The translations under genes and the position numbers were made by a program. The notes under the pieces are model-generated. The model ran no database searches and was not told the DNA's origin. It was given only the letters and a program-made list of their open reading frames with translations. A DNA stretch of 20,289 nucleotides. It comes from Botryllus schlosseri. Its lineage: Eukaryota; Chordata; Ascidiacea; Stolidobranchia; Styelidae. This document shows, one piece after another, positions 12,901 through 18,378 of the stretch (its first letter is position 1; every line of letters begins with the position of its first letter). The DNA is taken from positions 1 through 20,289 of the forward strand of contig ATSW01085734.1 of NCBI GenBank assembly GCA_000444245.1, read 5' to 3'.

Positions 12901-15389
12901 GATTTTTTTTCGAAATTTTTTTACAATAAATTGAAAAATTTCAATCGACTCTGGATCGGTTTCTATTAGTTGGAATTGAGCCAAAGTTGGTGTGCTGCGT
13001 TTTTTTAGGCGACCTAACAATGCAATCAGTGGATCCGCGGAATCTGGGCAAAAAAAAACTTGATTGAAAAGCAGGCTACTAACCACTACCTGTTGATAAC
13101 TATAGTACTGCAATATGTTTTATCGTGGACTATCGATTTTAGAAGACTCGGAATTCTACTGCTGCTGTGTTTGAAGGTCATTATCACTCGTTATTTTCAG
13201 AGCATCCCTCTTACGTCGTGTTCTCGAGAGGCAACACCATCGAGAGTATCGACGTGGACAATGTCAGCGATCCCAACACGCCCGTGCCGCGCATGCAGGT
13301 AGCCGAGTCTTTTTGGAATAGTGAAATCAGTGTTCGAAAATCTTTAAAATCTGGGAATATTCGATATTATATCAGTAGTAGAGTTATTCGAAAATAAATT
13401 TTCATTTCGGATATTCGCGGCTATATATTAGTGTGCAATGTTTTATTTTGGCAAACCCAACAACTTTATCTAATAGCCACATATATGTATGAAAAAAGAG
13501 TTAATTTTGCACAACCCTAATGAATATAGTTATGAATTGTATATTGAAGTTCTGTATCTCCAAGAGTAACAATTCAACTACTATAACCGTGAAATTTGGA
13601 AAAAACTTCTTATTTTTACAGTCTTAACCCTTACGAGGTGGGGCCGTATTTTGCAGAATTGACTTTCACTTTTCAAATTCACACCGTGACCCCACCGAGA
13701 CTTGAATCTTGGCCGTTGCAGTTTAAAAGTGGGCGGAGTATCGCCCTCTACCGATTCCACGCTTGATCGACACCCCATGACATGTCTAGGGTTTTTTAAC
13801 AGGTTGATATAAACAAAATTTTTCTCCAAAAAAATCTCTCTCGCTCTCAATTATCAAGGCTGACCCTCAGGACGGCGTTAGAGAGATAAATATGATGCTT
13901 TAGTGCGTAGCCACTGTTGCCTGGTTTCAAACAAGCCGTCAACCGTGGTTGTAAACCGCGCGGTCCGTCAGCTATGGAAAAACGGAAAATACATCTAAAA
14001 TTTACAAATGGGCGTGGTCAGTGAGTGGTCATCAAGGTCAAATTCATGATCAAGACTCAATCGGGCCCCTGCCGTCCGGTTTATGGCATGAAACAATGCA
14101 GTGTGATTTCTTTTGTCATATCCAACCATTTGCTGGCATAGTAAACCAGTTTATGTCTCGTATGCCGTCTGAATTTGAACTTGACCCTGAAAATCACTGA
14201 AGCGGTACCAAAATTAACAAATCTACCTCAGAAAATTCTCCAGAATACATTTTGATGTTTGAAACGGTGAAAATTTACACAGATCACATATCATATATGA
14301 TACACCCACCTCGTAAGGGTTAAAGCCCGAGTGTAGCTCAGAATCGCACAATTTATAGCGACGGCGTATATTTTGAGTTGTGGGATGGCTCCTAAAAAAC
14401 ACCCCGGATAATAACCTACTGTCTTTTCTTCCTTTCAACACCAATCGTTCATAAAATCGGTGATAGCGTTGGCGCAGGACTTCTCCAGGTCACGGCTGTT
14501 TTACAGCGACATGCGCGCCAGCGCTATTTACGTGGTCAATCCCAGGGAACGCGACGCGAAACTGCGTGTGCCAAAGCCAGTTGTGCACGGTGGGTTGTGG
14601 GGCTGTATATAATTTATATATATATACTAATCTACAAGCAAATGGACTTTTGTGATATGGTGGTGAGGGTAACCGACATTATATCAGCAAAATTTTCAAA
14701 CTCCTCTGCGTTCTCTGTGAAAAAAAGTTATTTTTGAATAACCTGAATCGGCTGTAGTGAATTTTGGGCAAAAAAATTCATTTCTAATGCGGTAGAACGA
14801 GGAATTGGGTGTTTAGAGCATAGTGGCGAAGTTATCGAGCGATATATGTTGGCGTGCTGTTACCTCCATAGTGAATTAGGGGCTGGGATAGGAAGAATTA
14901 TTTTTATTCAATTATATCGTGGTGTTCATGGACAAGTTCAACTTTTAAGCTTGCTGTACAGACATTTGCTATTCTCGTGCTCATGGGTATGAATGGAACT
15001 TGATTTATGTTGTATTTCTTTTTAATTTTTAATTAATACAATTTCCAAGTTTTTGTGAATTCAGTACTGTTTTCCTATTTCAAATCTAATTCGAAAAAAA
15101 TTACTGAGTAGTTATAATTCAAATTCAATATAACTTGGCCTGAGCCTGACCTGCGTGGTTGATCCTTGTTCCGTGAGCCTGCCCTTATGTTTTCAGACGT
15201 AGACGCGGTCGAGGGCATAGCGTACCACCACGGCGAAGACGCCCTGTACTGGACCGGCTTCAGGTCTGCCACAATTTCGCGCCATTCCCTGGACCAGACC
15301 AGACGCGGCGCCTACGACAAGCAGGTCGTCGTGACCGGGCTACTGGACGAGGACAGGCTGAGAGCGTTGGTCTTGTACGAATGCTCGGG
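793..15389 (+). CDS. LRP1: LRP1-type lipoprotein receptor, internal part of gene (21 exons)
   Basis: Large endocytic receptor of the LDL-receptor family. In animals LRP1 sits in the plasma membrane and takes up protease-inhibitor complexes and lipoproteins; the YWTD propellers with flanking EGF modules are the pH-dependent release and spacer parts. Seen here: 21 blocks with GT donors and, except for exon 20, AG acceptors, whose phases chain correctly apart from one slip in exon 4. They encode three EGF-like modules and two full propellers plus part of a third, with blade motifs such as IYWAD, IYWTN, IYWTD, LYWTE and LYWTG. The order and linkers match, from memory, human LRP1 just before LDL-A cluster [23 protein letters not shown] aligns with [20 protein letters not shown]. 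LRP1B is the close alternative; LRP2 and LRP4 fit less well. The N-terminal part, later LDL-A repeats, membrane segment and NPxY tail are outside the window. Confidence 0.9.
1269..1458 (+). CDS. LRP1: LRP1 exon 2: propeller A, blade with IYWAD
   Basis: Acceptor cattgtag, donor ACAG|GTTTGT, phase 0 in and phase 1 out. Encodes 63 residues with the blade motif [20 protein letters not shown], matching [20 protein letters not shown] of vertebrate LRP1. The conserved NGSGI turn follows. GC-rich codons contrast with the AT-rich introns on either side. Confidence 0.93.
1555..2010. repeat. minisatellite 1, second array in intron 2
   Basis: The same unit and orientation as at 1-690, separated from it by exons 1 and 2. 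Because 36 is divisible by three, long spurious open frames run through it. The rest of intron 2 (2011-2173) and intron 1 (972-1268) show nothing recognisable. Confidence 0.95.
2174..2300 (+). CDS. LRP1: LRP1 exon 3: propeller A, blade with IYWSS
   Basis: Acceptor gctttttag, strong donor AAA|GTGAGT, phase 1 in and 2 out. The peptide contains [14 protein letters not shown] and [11 protein letters not shown], matching [21 protein letters not shown] of LRP1. The substitution of Asp by Ser in the YWTD position is shared with the vertebrate blade, which supports orthology of this particular blade. Confidence 0.93.
2640..2830 (+). repeat. GAGTC-rich repeat copy, intron 3
   Basis: Starts with gttgtaaccaagtcacaagg and is full of GAGTC/GACTC pentamers, as in the other copies at 5560, 8857 and 18884. 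It ends within about 10 bases of the exon 4 acceptor. The first half of intron 3 (2301-2639) is AT-rich and unremarkable. Confidence 0.85.
2838..3068 (+). CDS. LRP1: LRP1 exon 4: propeller A, blade with LYYAD; reading frame slips near the end
   Basis: Acceptor tattcag, phase 2 in. Reads [11 protein letters not shown], then [20 protein letters not shown], the fourth propeller region. The entry frame continues open but loses homology after GGLGWHG (about 3048), while the +1 frame gives GVTLTSIVG up to a GT at 3069 in phase 1. That joins exon 5 to give [16 protein letters not shown], which aligns with GLAIDFPESKLYWIS. So there is one extra base around 3046-3050, a very short intron I cannot resolve, or an assembly error. 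An alternative donor at 3065 keeps phase without the homologous stretch. Confidence 0.75.
3418..3805. mobile_element. 388-bp MITE, TAGGGTTG...CAACCCTA ends, intron 4
   Basis: Short inverted ends: left TAGGGTTGggTTGTTCGAA, right TTGAACAACCCTA. Internal landmarks are gaattccaaccagtggagcc, gtcaaccccatgaaat and cggaagcgaagttatttgag, all found again in the element at 12477. It has no transposase. The ends resemble hAT-type non-autonomous elements, but I could not see an 8-bp target duplication. The remainder of intron 4 (3069-3417, 3806-3956) shows nothing else. Confidence 0.8.
3957..4003 (+). CDS. LRP1: LRP1 exon 5: propeller A mini-exon
   Basis: A 47-base exon with acceptor atttccag and perfect donor AAG|GTAAGT. 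In phase 1 it reads [15 protein letters not shown]; one other frame is also open but reads nothing familiar. It fills the place of KLYWISSGNHTINR in vertebrate LRP1. The canonical YWTD core is replaced by YVLV, so this blade is recognised by its position rather than its motif. Confidence 0.8.
4004..4506. other. intron 5, nothing recognised
   Basis: AT-rich. The only noted piece is tatattgaagttttgtacc near 4255, which recurs near 13535 and inverted near 8175, so it may be an old dispersed repeat fragment. Confidence 0.6.
4507..4602 (+). CDS. LRP1: LRP1 exon 6: propeller A, late blade
   Basis: Acceptor gtgttttag, donor AAA|GTATGT, phase 0 at both ends, 32 codons. Reads [14 protein letters not shown] and YTDVLYFVK. 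The hydrophobic strand VTALRFD followed by VLYFVK has the inner-strand pattern of a propeller blade. It has no cysteines. Confidence 0.88.
4670..5245. mobile_element. foldback element with long imperfect inverted arms, intron 6
   Basis: The stretch 4671-4815 matches the reverse complement of 5092-5245: TTTAAACGTT edges, catccacaatggcaaatg against catccatgtccggaaatg, and ttcctcatgacattgtcaaaa against ttccccatgaaaacgtcaaaa. The middle (about 4820-5060) is related to the MITE at 3418 and 12477 (gatggaagcgaagt, caaatccaaaatta). No coding capacity. Confidence 0.7.
5261..5402 (+). CDS. LRP1: LRP1 exon 7: propeller A, late blade
   Basis: Acceptor tttcgactag, donor GGAG|GTAACA, phase 0 in and 1 out, 47 codons. 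The end, [20 protein letters not shown], aligns with LGKATALAIMGDKLWWAD of LRP1, so the YWTD core reads IYVAAG. The acceptor lies about 15 bases from the end of a foldback element (4670-5245), leaving a short, poor pyrimidine tract. Confidence 0.9.
5403..5565. repeat. (AG)n microsatellite in intron 7
   Basis: About eight AG dinucleotides at 5470-5486 in otherwise AT-rich intron sequence upstream of the GAGTC-rich repeat. Confidence 0.9.
5566..6000 (+). repeat. GAGTC-rich repeat copy, intron 7, reaching the exon 8 splice site
   Basis: Begins gcttgtaaccaagtcacaaa and contains dense GAGTC/GACTC blocks at both ends (5580-5680 and 5875-5995) around an AT-rich centre. It lacks the CAACCCTG end seen in the full copy at 18884-19807; instead the repeat runs directly into the acceptor attctcacag of exon 8. 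Confidence 0.85.
6003..6141 (+). CDS. LRP1: LRP1 exon 8: end of propeller A
   Basis: Acceptor attctcacag, donor CTTT|GTAAGT, phase 1 in and 2 out. Reads [13 protein letters not shown], then [17 protein letters not shown], matching the closing strand LVMHMKVYDES of the vertebrate propeller before the EGF module. The exon starts directly where a GAGTC-rich repeat copy ends, so the repeat has come right up to the splice site. Confidence 0.9.
6259..6365 (+). CDS. LRP1: LRP1 exon 9: EGF-like module between propellers A and B
   Basis: Acceptor gaacccag, donor GATG|GTGAGT, phase 2 in and 1 out. A complete six-cysteine EGF-like module: [15 protein letters not shown], then [14 protein letters not shown]. 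The NGGC and HLCL signatures are typical of LRP inter-propeller modules. It is encoded by one exon, and the preceding intron is only 117 bases. Confidence 0.95.
6430..7620. repeat. minisatellite 2, roughly 80-110 bp units, intron 9
   Basis: About 13-14 tandem copies marked by GAAACTGTCTTACAACC and by ATCCAAGATTAAGCCAAGGA. Units differ in length and by point changes, so the array is not freshly expanded. It makes up nearly all of the 1.3-kb intron between the EGF exon 9 and exon 10. Confidence 0.95.
7701..7829 (+). CDS. LRP1: LRP1 exon 10: start of propeller B
   Basis: Acceptor tatcatccag, donor GCAG|GTAATA, phase 1 at both ends. Reads [19 protein letters not shown] and [10 protein letters not shown], aligning with VGSFLLYSVHEGIRGIPL and the FDxxxxxIYW entry of the vertebrate propeller. 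It follows the intron filled with minisatellite 2. Confidence 0.93.
7931..8060 (+). CDS. LRP1: LRP1 exon 11: propeller B, blade with IFWVE
   Basis: Acceptor gtctgcag, donor GCAG|GTAATA, phase 1 in and 2 out. Reads [20 protein letters not shown], matching DTIYWVDMGLSTISRAKRD of LRP1, including the valine in the third motif position. The end, [13 protein letters not shown], is longer and more basic than the vertebrate linker. Confidence 0.93.
8061..8441. other. intron 11, nothing recognised
   Basis: AT-rich with a short inverted fragment (cttcaatatacaattgcac, near 8173) shared with 4255 and 13535. No other gene or element seen. Confidence 0.6.
8442..8532 (+). CDS. LRP1: LRP1 exon 12: propeller B, blade with IYWTN
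   Basis: Acceptor ttgttttag, donor GAG|GTACCG, phase 2 in and 0 out. Reads [20 protein letters not shown], nearly the same as VEGIAVDWIAGNIYWTDQ of LRP1. A few codons at the 5' end (QQRKS) have no counterpart and may reflect a lengthened loop or a slightly different true acceptor. Confidence 0.93.
8857..8996 (-). mobile_element. 140-bp GAGTC-rich MITE with CAGGG...CCCTG ends, intron 12
   Basis: Runs from cagggctgtaatgaatcgag to cttggttgcaaccctg, inverted compared with the copies at 2640 and 5566. The termini are inverted repeats of CAGGGYTGYAA, as in hAT-type elements. An 8-bp target duplication is not clear. This short copy shows both ends of the family. The rest of intron 12 (8533-8856) is unremarkable. 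Confidence 0.8.
9044..9149 (+). CDS. LRP1: LRP1 exon 13: propeller B, blade
   Basis: Acceptor ttatttccag, donor ACAG|GTAACT, phase 0 in and 1 out. Reads [20 protein letters not shown], then [14 protein letters not shown], matching ARLNGSFRYVVISQGLDKP and AITVHPEKGYLFWT. The leading ATG is an internal methionine, not a translation start. Confidence 0.95.
9155..9385. repeat. minisatellite 2, inverted copies, intron 13
   Basis: Degenerate units such as ggtttgatttggattcaaag and aaagacagtttctcgacc are reverse complements of the unit at 6430-7620. About three copies. They begin only a few bases after the exon 13 donor. Confidence 0.75.
9386..9639. other. intron 13 middle, nothing recognised
   Basis: Mixed-composition sequence with no open frame of interest. 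The words cgtggggaaccctgctcagtg (9440) and cgtggagcacactcctcagtg (9540) look like two diverged copies of one roughly 100-bp unit. Confidence 0.4.
9640..9830. repeat. minisatellite 3, intron 13
   Basis: Tandem units of roughly 40 bp of the form TAATTTGGAAAAAACTGTAGCTATAATTCTAATTC (given here in two parts: TAATTTGGAAAAAACTG and TAGCTATAATTCTAATTC). The same family is at 15560, 18000 and 20200. Confidence 0.85.
9940..10049 (+). CDS. LRP1: LRP1 exon 14: propeller B, blade with IFVTD
   Basis: Acceptor cttgttcgtag, donor AAG|GTAAAG, phase 1 in and 0 out. Completes the motif as [20 protein letters not shown], then [11 protein letters not shown], aligning with GISVDYQ of LRP1. An upstream tgtag at 9905 is a competing acceptor, but its frame lacks the propeller pattern. 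Confidence 0.93.
10050..10399. other. intron 14, T-rich, nothing recognised
   Basis: Long T-rich runs with tttttgaa and ttttcgta words; no gene or element. A long antisense open frame here is a by-product of this composition. Confidence 0.6.
10400..10548 (+). CDS. LRP1: LRP1 exon 15: propeller B, blades with IYWTD and LYWTE
   Basis: Acceptor ctattctcag, donor GAGAG|GTAAAT, phase 0 in and 2 out. The best-conserved exon: [20 protein letters not shown], then [14 protein letters not shown]. The two motifs are spaced as in successive blades and align with KLYWCDARTDKIERIDL and FIYWSD. Confidence 0.97.
10743..10842 (+). CDS. LRP1: LRP1 exon 16: end of propeller B
   Basis: Acceptor gtgtcttag, donor CAA|GTACGT, phase 2 in and 0 out. 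Continues [17 protein letters not shown], matching RTHANGSIKRGSKDNAT in position. Two cysteines six residues apart in this last blade are not in the vertebrate sequence as I recall it and could form a small extra disulfide. Confidence 0.88.
10943..10994 (+). CDS. LRP1: LRP1 exon 17: start of EGF-like module after propeller B
   Basis: A 52-base exon with acceptor ctctgtcag and perfect donor AACG|GTAAGT, phase 0 in and 1 out. Reads [17 protein letters not shown], matching VFNRDRQKGTNVCAVANG. The EGF module is split here after the first cysteine and completed by exon 18, 1.2 kb downstream. Confidence 0.93.
10995..12203. other. intron 17 with a lone hAT-like end
   Basis: At 11044 the words CAGTGGTTCCCAACCTTTTT match a common hAT element terminus. 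I found no matching right end, so this is an end fragment or a coincidence. The remaining 1.1 kb is AT-rich and shows no coding or repeat structure I can name. Confidence 0.5.
12204..12305 (+). CDS. LRP1: LRP1 exon 18: rest of EGF-like module
   Basis: Acceptor gttatcgcag, donor ATTG|GTAAGT, phase 1 at both ends. Reads [20 protein letters not shown], then SSNC, giving the remaining five cysteines of the module begun in exon 17. It matches GGCQQLCLYRGRGQRACAC of LRP1, including the YxGxG loop. Confidence 0.95.
12477..13060. mobile_element. foldback relative of the 3418 MITE, intron 18
   Basis: The left half follows the 3418 element in the same direction (tagggttgttcgaa, gattccaaccggtggaag, gtggaagcgaagttatttga). 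From about 12878 it continues as the reverse complement of that element's left half (tttcatggggttgacggtaa, gttggaattgagccaaa). So this copy is a head-to-head, hairpin-forming form. No coding capacity. Confidence 0.75.
13201..13298 (+). CDS. LRP1: LRP1 exon 19: start of propeller C
   Basis: Acceptor ttattttcag, donor ATGCAG|GTAGCC, phase 1 in and 0 out. Reads [20 protein letters not shown], then NTPVPRMQ, aligning with AGYLLYSERTILKSIHL and NAPVQPF. The donor is weak at positions +4 to +6. Confidence 0.92.
13420..13519. mobile_element. right-end fragment of the same MITE family, intron 19
   Basis: ggcaaacccaacaactttat and the end gcacaaccctaa match the last 90 bases of the 3418 element (gcaaatccaacaactgca, gaacaaccctaa). 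Left part missing. Confidence 0.6.
13628..14319. mobile_element. 692-bp piggyBac-type MITE with TTAA borders, intron 19
   Basis: Perfect 15-bp terminal inverted repeats, CCCTTACGAGGTGGG on the left and its complement on the right, each flanked by TTAA (13624-13627 and 14320-14323). TTAA target duplication plus CCCTT ends is the signature of the piggyBac superfamily. No transposase frame inside, so it is non-autonomous. The intact ends suggest a fairly recent insertion. It lies about 120 bases before exon 20. Confidence 0.92.
14442..14589 (+). CDS. LRP1: LRP1 exon 20: propeller C, blade with LFYSD; unusual 3' splice site
   Basis: The safe part starts after gcgcag at 14478 and reads [20 protein letters not shown]. 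The 36 bases before it, in the same frame, encode [12 protein letters not shown], and [10 protein letters not shown] clearly matches KNVIALAFDY of LRP1, so they are probably coding. No AG precedes them. A pyrimidine tract ends in caacac, which would be an AC acceptor in the right phase at 14442. Use of the AG at 14477 would drop 12 residues in frame. Donor CACG|GTGGGT, phase 1 out. Confidence 0.85.
14590..15196. other. intron 20, nothing recognised
   Basis: AT-rich. A single weak unit like minisatellite 3 is at 15075-15135 (caaatctaattcgaaaaa, gtagttataattcaaat). No gene or transposon seen. Confidence 0.6.
15197..15389 (+). CDS. LRP1: LRP1 exon 21: propeller C, blade with LYWTG
   Basis: Acceptor tgttttcag, strong donor CGGG|GTGAGT, phase 1 in and 2 out, the second-longest exon. 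Reads [20 protein letters not shown] and [12 protein letters not shown], then [10 protein letters not shown], matching VEGLAYHRGWDTLYWTSY, RHTVDQTRPGAF and PRAFVLDEC of vertebrate LRP1. This is the strongest single piece of evidence for the LRP1 assignment. Confidence 0.97.
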
Positions 15390-15559
15390 GTGAGTTGATA
15401 GCATTTTTTTAAATAATTCAAAAAAATTTGGAATATTTATATTGTGCTCTATGTAATTAGGGAGAGGTAGGAAATTAGCTAGAGAATTAGTCGGTAATTT
15501 TTGACATAATGCTTATGGAGGCTGGACATGCGGTGAATATGATGAATAATTATTATTTT

Positions 15560-16050
15560 GTAGTTTAAACCGCAATTATTAGAATGTTTAGTTTTCTAAT
15601 TGAAATCACATTTGGATAAAAACTATGTAGCTATAACAGTGATTTTAATCTGCTTTGGCAGAAAATGTGTAGCTATAATTTTAATGGTAGTTTAATTCAG
15701 AAAAAAATTGCATAGCCAATATTCTAATTCTAGTCTAATTTGAAGAAGCTGTATCCCTATAATTCTATTTCTATACTAATTTGGAAAAAATATGTAGCTA
15801 TAATAGTGATTTTAATCTGCTTTGGTTATAATGTGTAGCTAAAATTGTAATTCTAGTCTGGTTATAATGTGTAGCTAAAATTGTAATTCTAGTCTAATTT
15901 GGAAAAATAAAACCGTGGCTGTAATTATAATTTTAATCTAATTTAGAATAAAATGTGTAGCTATAATTCTAATTCTAGTCTAATTTGAGGAAAAAAAATG
16001 TGTAACTATCATTCTAATTCTAATCTAATTTGGAAAAACCTATACATACA
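15560..16050. repeat. minisatellite 3, main array, intron 21
   Basis: About ten or more units of roughly 40-45 bp built from GTGTAGCTATAATTCTAAT and CTAGTCTAATTTGGAAAAA, with local doublings (15835-15895). Same family and orientation as 9640-9830. Confidence 0.93.
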
Positions 16051-16466
16051 GCTATAATCATAAGAGACAAGCCTTCGAATAAATATGCAATAATTTTTGT
16101 ATTTATTACCATATAAAGCAGTGTCTAATCGTAGGATATAAGTAGTATTTTTGTATATAAACACAAGTGCATCATCAGTTAAAGAAATCACAAATAATCT
16201 AGCATTCACATTGAAAATTGTTATCAAAAGGCGCTCTCTAGAAATGTATCATACAGCCCATGTCAGGACGGAAGCAGATAGCTAATAAAGCCGAATGCAG
16301 ATACAAGTATTGGTATGTTATGTTGCTAACATCAATACTCGAATGCTTTGTTTTGTGGCACTGTAGTCATGTGATACATTCGTCAGTATTGTAAAAGTAT
16401 TAGTTTATTGTCGCGATTAGCAGATCTTCCGAGCTCTCAAGCCATCTCCGATACTTGCAGACGTAG
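16051..16466. other. intron 21 segment, nothing recognised
   Basis: AT-rich, no repeats or coding frames that I can support between the minisatellite and the minus-strand exon. Confidence 0.6.
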
Positions 16467-16555
16467 TTAGATGCCGTGGGCTGCCTTGTAACGTTCGATA
16501 TCTTCTTGAGACAGATGTTGCAGCCATTTCATTTTGTATTCTCGATATATCGGAA
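16467..16555 (-). CDS. 3'-terminal exon of an unrecognised minus-strand gene (LRP1 intron 21)
   Basis: On the minus strand, cttcctttccag is followed by 89 bases encoding IYREYKMKWLQHLSQEDIE and ending RYKAAHGI then TAA. The composition (alternating basic, aromatic and acidic residues, predicted helix) and the good acceptor make it look like a true last exon, entered in phase 1. I do not recognise the protein. No upstream exon is evident on the minus strand between here and the hAT copy at 16918. Confidence 0.5.
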
Positions 16556-16917
16556 CTGGAAAGGAAGAATTGCGTTAACTCTCTTTGTACTAGAGGTTCT
16601 AGTTTCTTAGCTAGAGTTTGATTGTGTAAGTCAATGCGTTTTTTAAGGAATATCTTTTCAAGAGCTTCTACGAGGTATAGAACTTTGACATATAATTGTA
16701 TAGTATATTCATGTGGTAATGAACGCGAAAATTTTTGGTTAACACTCCACGGGAGTAATCGTCAGCAAGTAGTAGAGAATTGGAAACTAGAAAGCTACAA
16801 TTGTTTGAATGAAAAACCTCTGAAATCTTTACCACAGTCTGATCACCGCATTTCTCGTTAACCAGTGTCTAATTTTGATATTGGCAAAATATGTTTTGTA
16901 AGCACTAACCTTATAAG

Positions 16918-17705
16918 TAGGGCAATTTTTTTTGACATTACAAAACAAGTCAAAATTCTGTCAAAATTGTAGTGTTCTAAGGTCAAAAAATTGCCAAAAT
17001 TGTTCACAAAGTCAAAAAATGTTTGCTAATTTTACAGCTTGTAGCCTACTTTATAGGCTTACCACTGTAGACGGCCCATTGTCTGCTCATTGTGATAAGC
17101 GTTCAAATGAAACAAATAGGTTGACATGGTGTTATGCTCAACGTACTGCAATATCCCAACTGAAGCAAGACTGCTTGGGCATTGCATCATTCTTATATTA
17201 AGAGGGGCATGATGAAAAATTGTGATGTAGACAACATTGCCAGAATGAAGCAACACGGTTTGTCACCAGCAGTGTACGCACAACTTGAGTGTTGTCAGCC
17301 AACAAATGCTGCTGTAGAACGTTCTTTCTCCATTCTTGGCAAGCTACTTAGTAAGGACAGGCACTTTCTACCCGACAATGTAGGAAAGTATCTTTTGTTG
17401 TGCAACAAATTTTAATTAATTCTACCGTAATACGTGATGTAACTACTGGAATCTTCATAGGGCCAGATTTCGTTAAAATAAAGTTTTTTCATGTAAAAAT
17501 TAGTCTGTCAAAAACGTTTTTTCAGGCCAAACTACTTCGTAAGGACAGACAGTTCCAACCAGACATTAAGATAAGTAGTAAAATTTTAACATGAAGTGCG
17601 AAAACATCTAATTTGCATATGTGTGGAGAAATTTTGTCAACATTCGGTTTCTTTAGGATTGTTTTGGTCAAAATATTCCGATTTTAGGTAAAAAAAATCG
17701 CCCTA
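16918..17705 (+). mobile_element. deleted hAT transposon with terminal inverted repeats
   Basis: Ends TAGGGCAATTTTTTTT and AAAAAAATCGCCCTA are inverted repeats with one mismatch over the first 15 bases. The flanking octamers cttataag and tttattac agree at five of eight places, as a decayed 8-bp target duplication would. Inside is the C-terminal dimerisation part of a hAT transposase. At 788 bp it is far shorter than an autonomous hAT copy, so most of the transposase gene is missing. Confidence 0.8.
17182..17415 (+). pseudogene. hAT transposase C-terminal remnant (dimerisation domain)
   Basis: The frame contains CCQPTNAAVERSFSILGKLL and SKDRHFLPDNVGKYLLLC, the hallmark of the hAT family dimerisation region (P-T/S-A-A-V-E-R-x-F-S, then KDR...L). 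The N-terminal BED finger and the catalytic core are absent. Just downstream, 17500-17580 encodes a second, decayed version of the same motif (AKLLRKDRQFQPD), so part of the domain has been duplicated within the element. Confidence 0.9.
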
Positions 17706-18378
17706 TTTATTACATATCCAAGCACGGTGATGGATGTAAAGCTGTTCGAATAAATTCTCGAAAGTATTGGAAATGCACAGCAAGCTAGATGGCATCTTTG
17801 GAACAGATCAGTGAAAGTGCTTTGTATCGTTATCAACTAAAAATTGGATGGGCACTAGTCACAACACTGATTTTATAGTAAGATAACGTAGTCCACCCCA
17901 AAGACAGTGTCATCAGCGTTACACAAATGTCACTTTCAAGACTCAATCGCTGCAGCTATTGAATCAAAATTTTTCGACATTTCAATGTACAAGAGCAGAC
18001 CTTGACAACTATGTAATTCTAGTTGTCTAATTATTGGATTACTCATAATAACTAATGTCTGTATTCTAATTTGGAGAAAATGGTTTCTATACCTGTTTTA
18101 TGTTGCAGAATTTCTGTCTAATTTTCAATTCAATTCAAGATCATGAATCAATCGTAATCGACTCAATTTGGAGACAAATTTGTGTAGCTACAATTCTCAT
18201 TCTAAATAAAGTTAAACATGCTGTAGTTGTCCTACTCTGTCAACACTCCGATTCCCACATCCGTAGTTGTGATTTATTTTTCATGAGACCAAGAACCACT
18301 GGCTTGCTTGCCAATTCTTTGTTTGAAACGATTTCAGGATTTCCATAACAAGACTGCATATAAAGATATATTTTTCAG
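17706..18378. repeat. intron 21 end with minisatellite 3 remnants (18000-18200)
   Basis: 18000-18200 has scattered units (gtctgtattctaatttggag, ttgtgtagctacaattctca) of minisatellite 3. The rest is unremarkable. Confidence 0.6.

Noticed and set aside
16622-16861. 79-codon plus-strand open frame
   Set aside because: Composition of random AT-rich DNA, and no domain seen.
17791-17880. Small ATG frame, MASLEQISESALYRYQLK and onward, 29 codons
   Set aside because: Too short, no ribosome or splice context and no recognised family.
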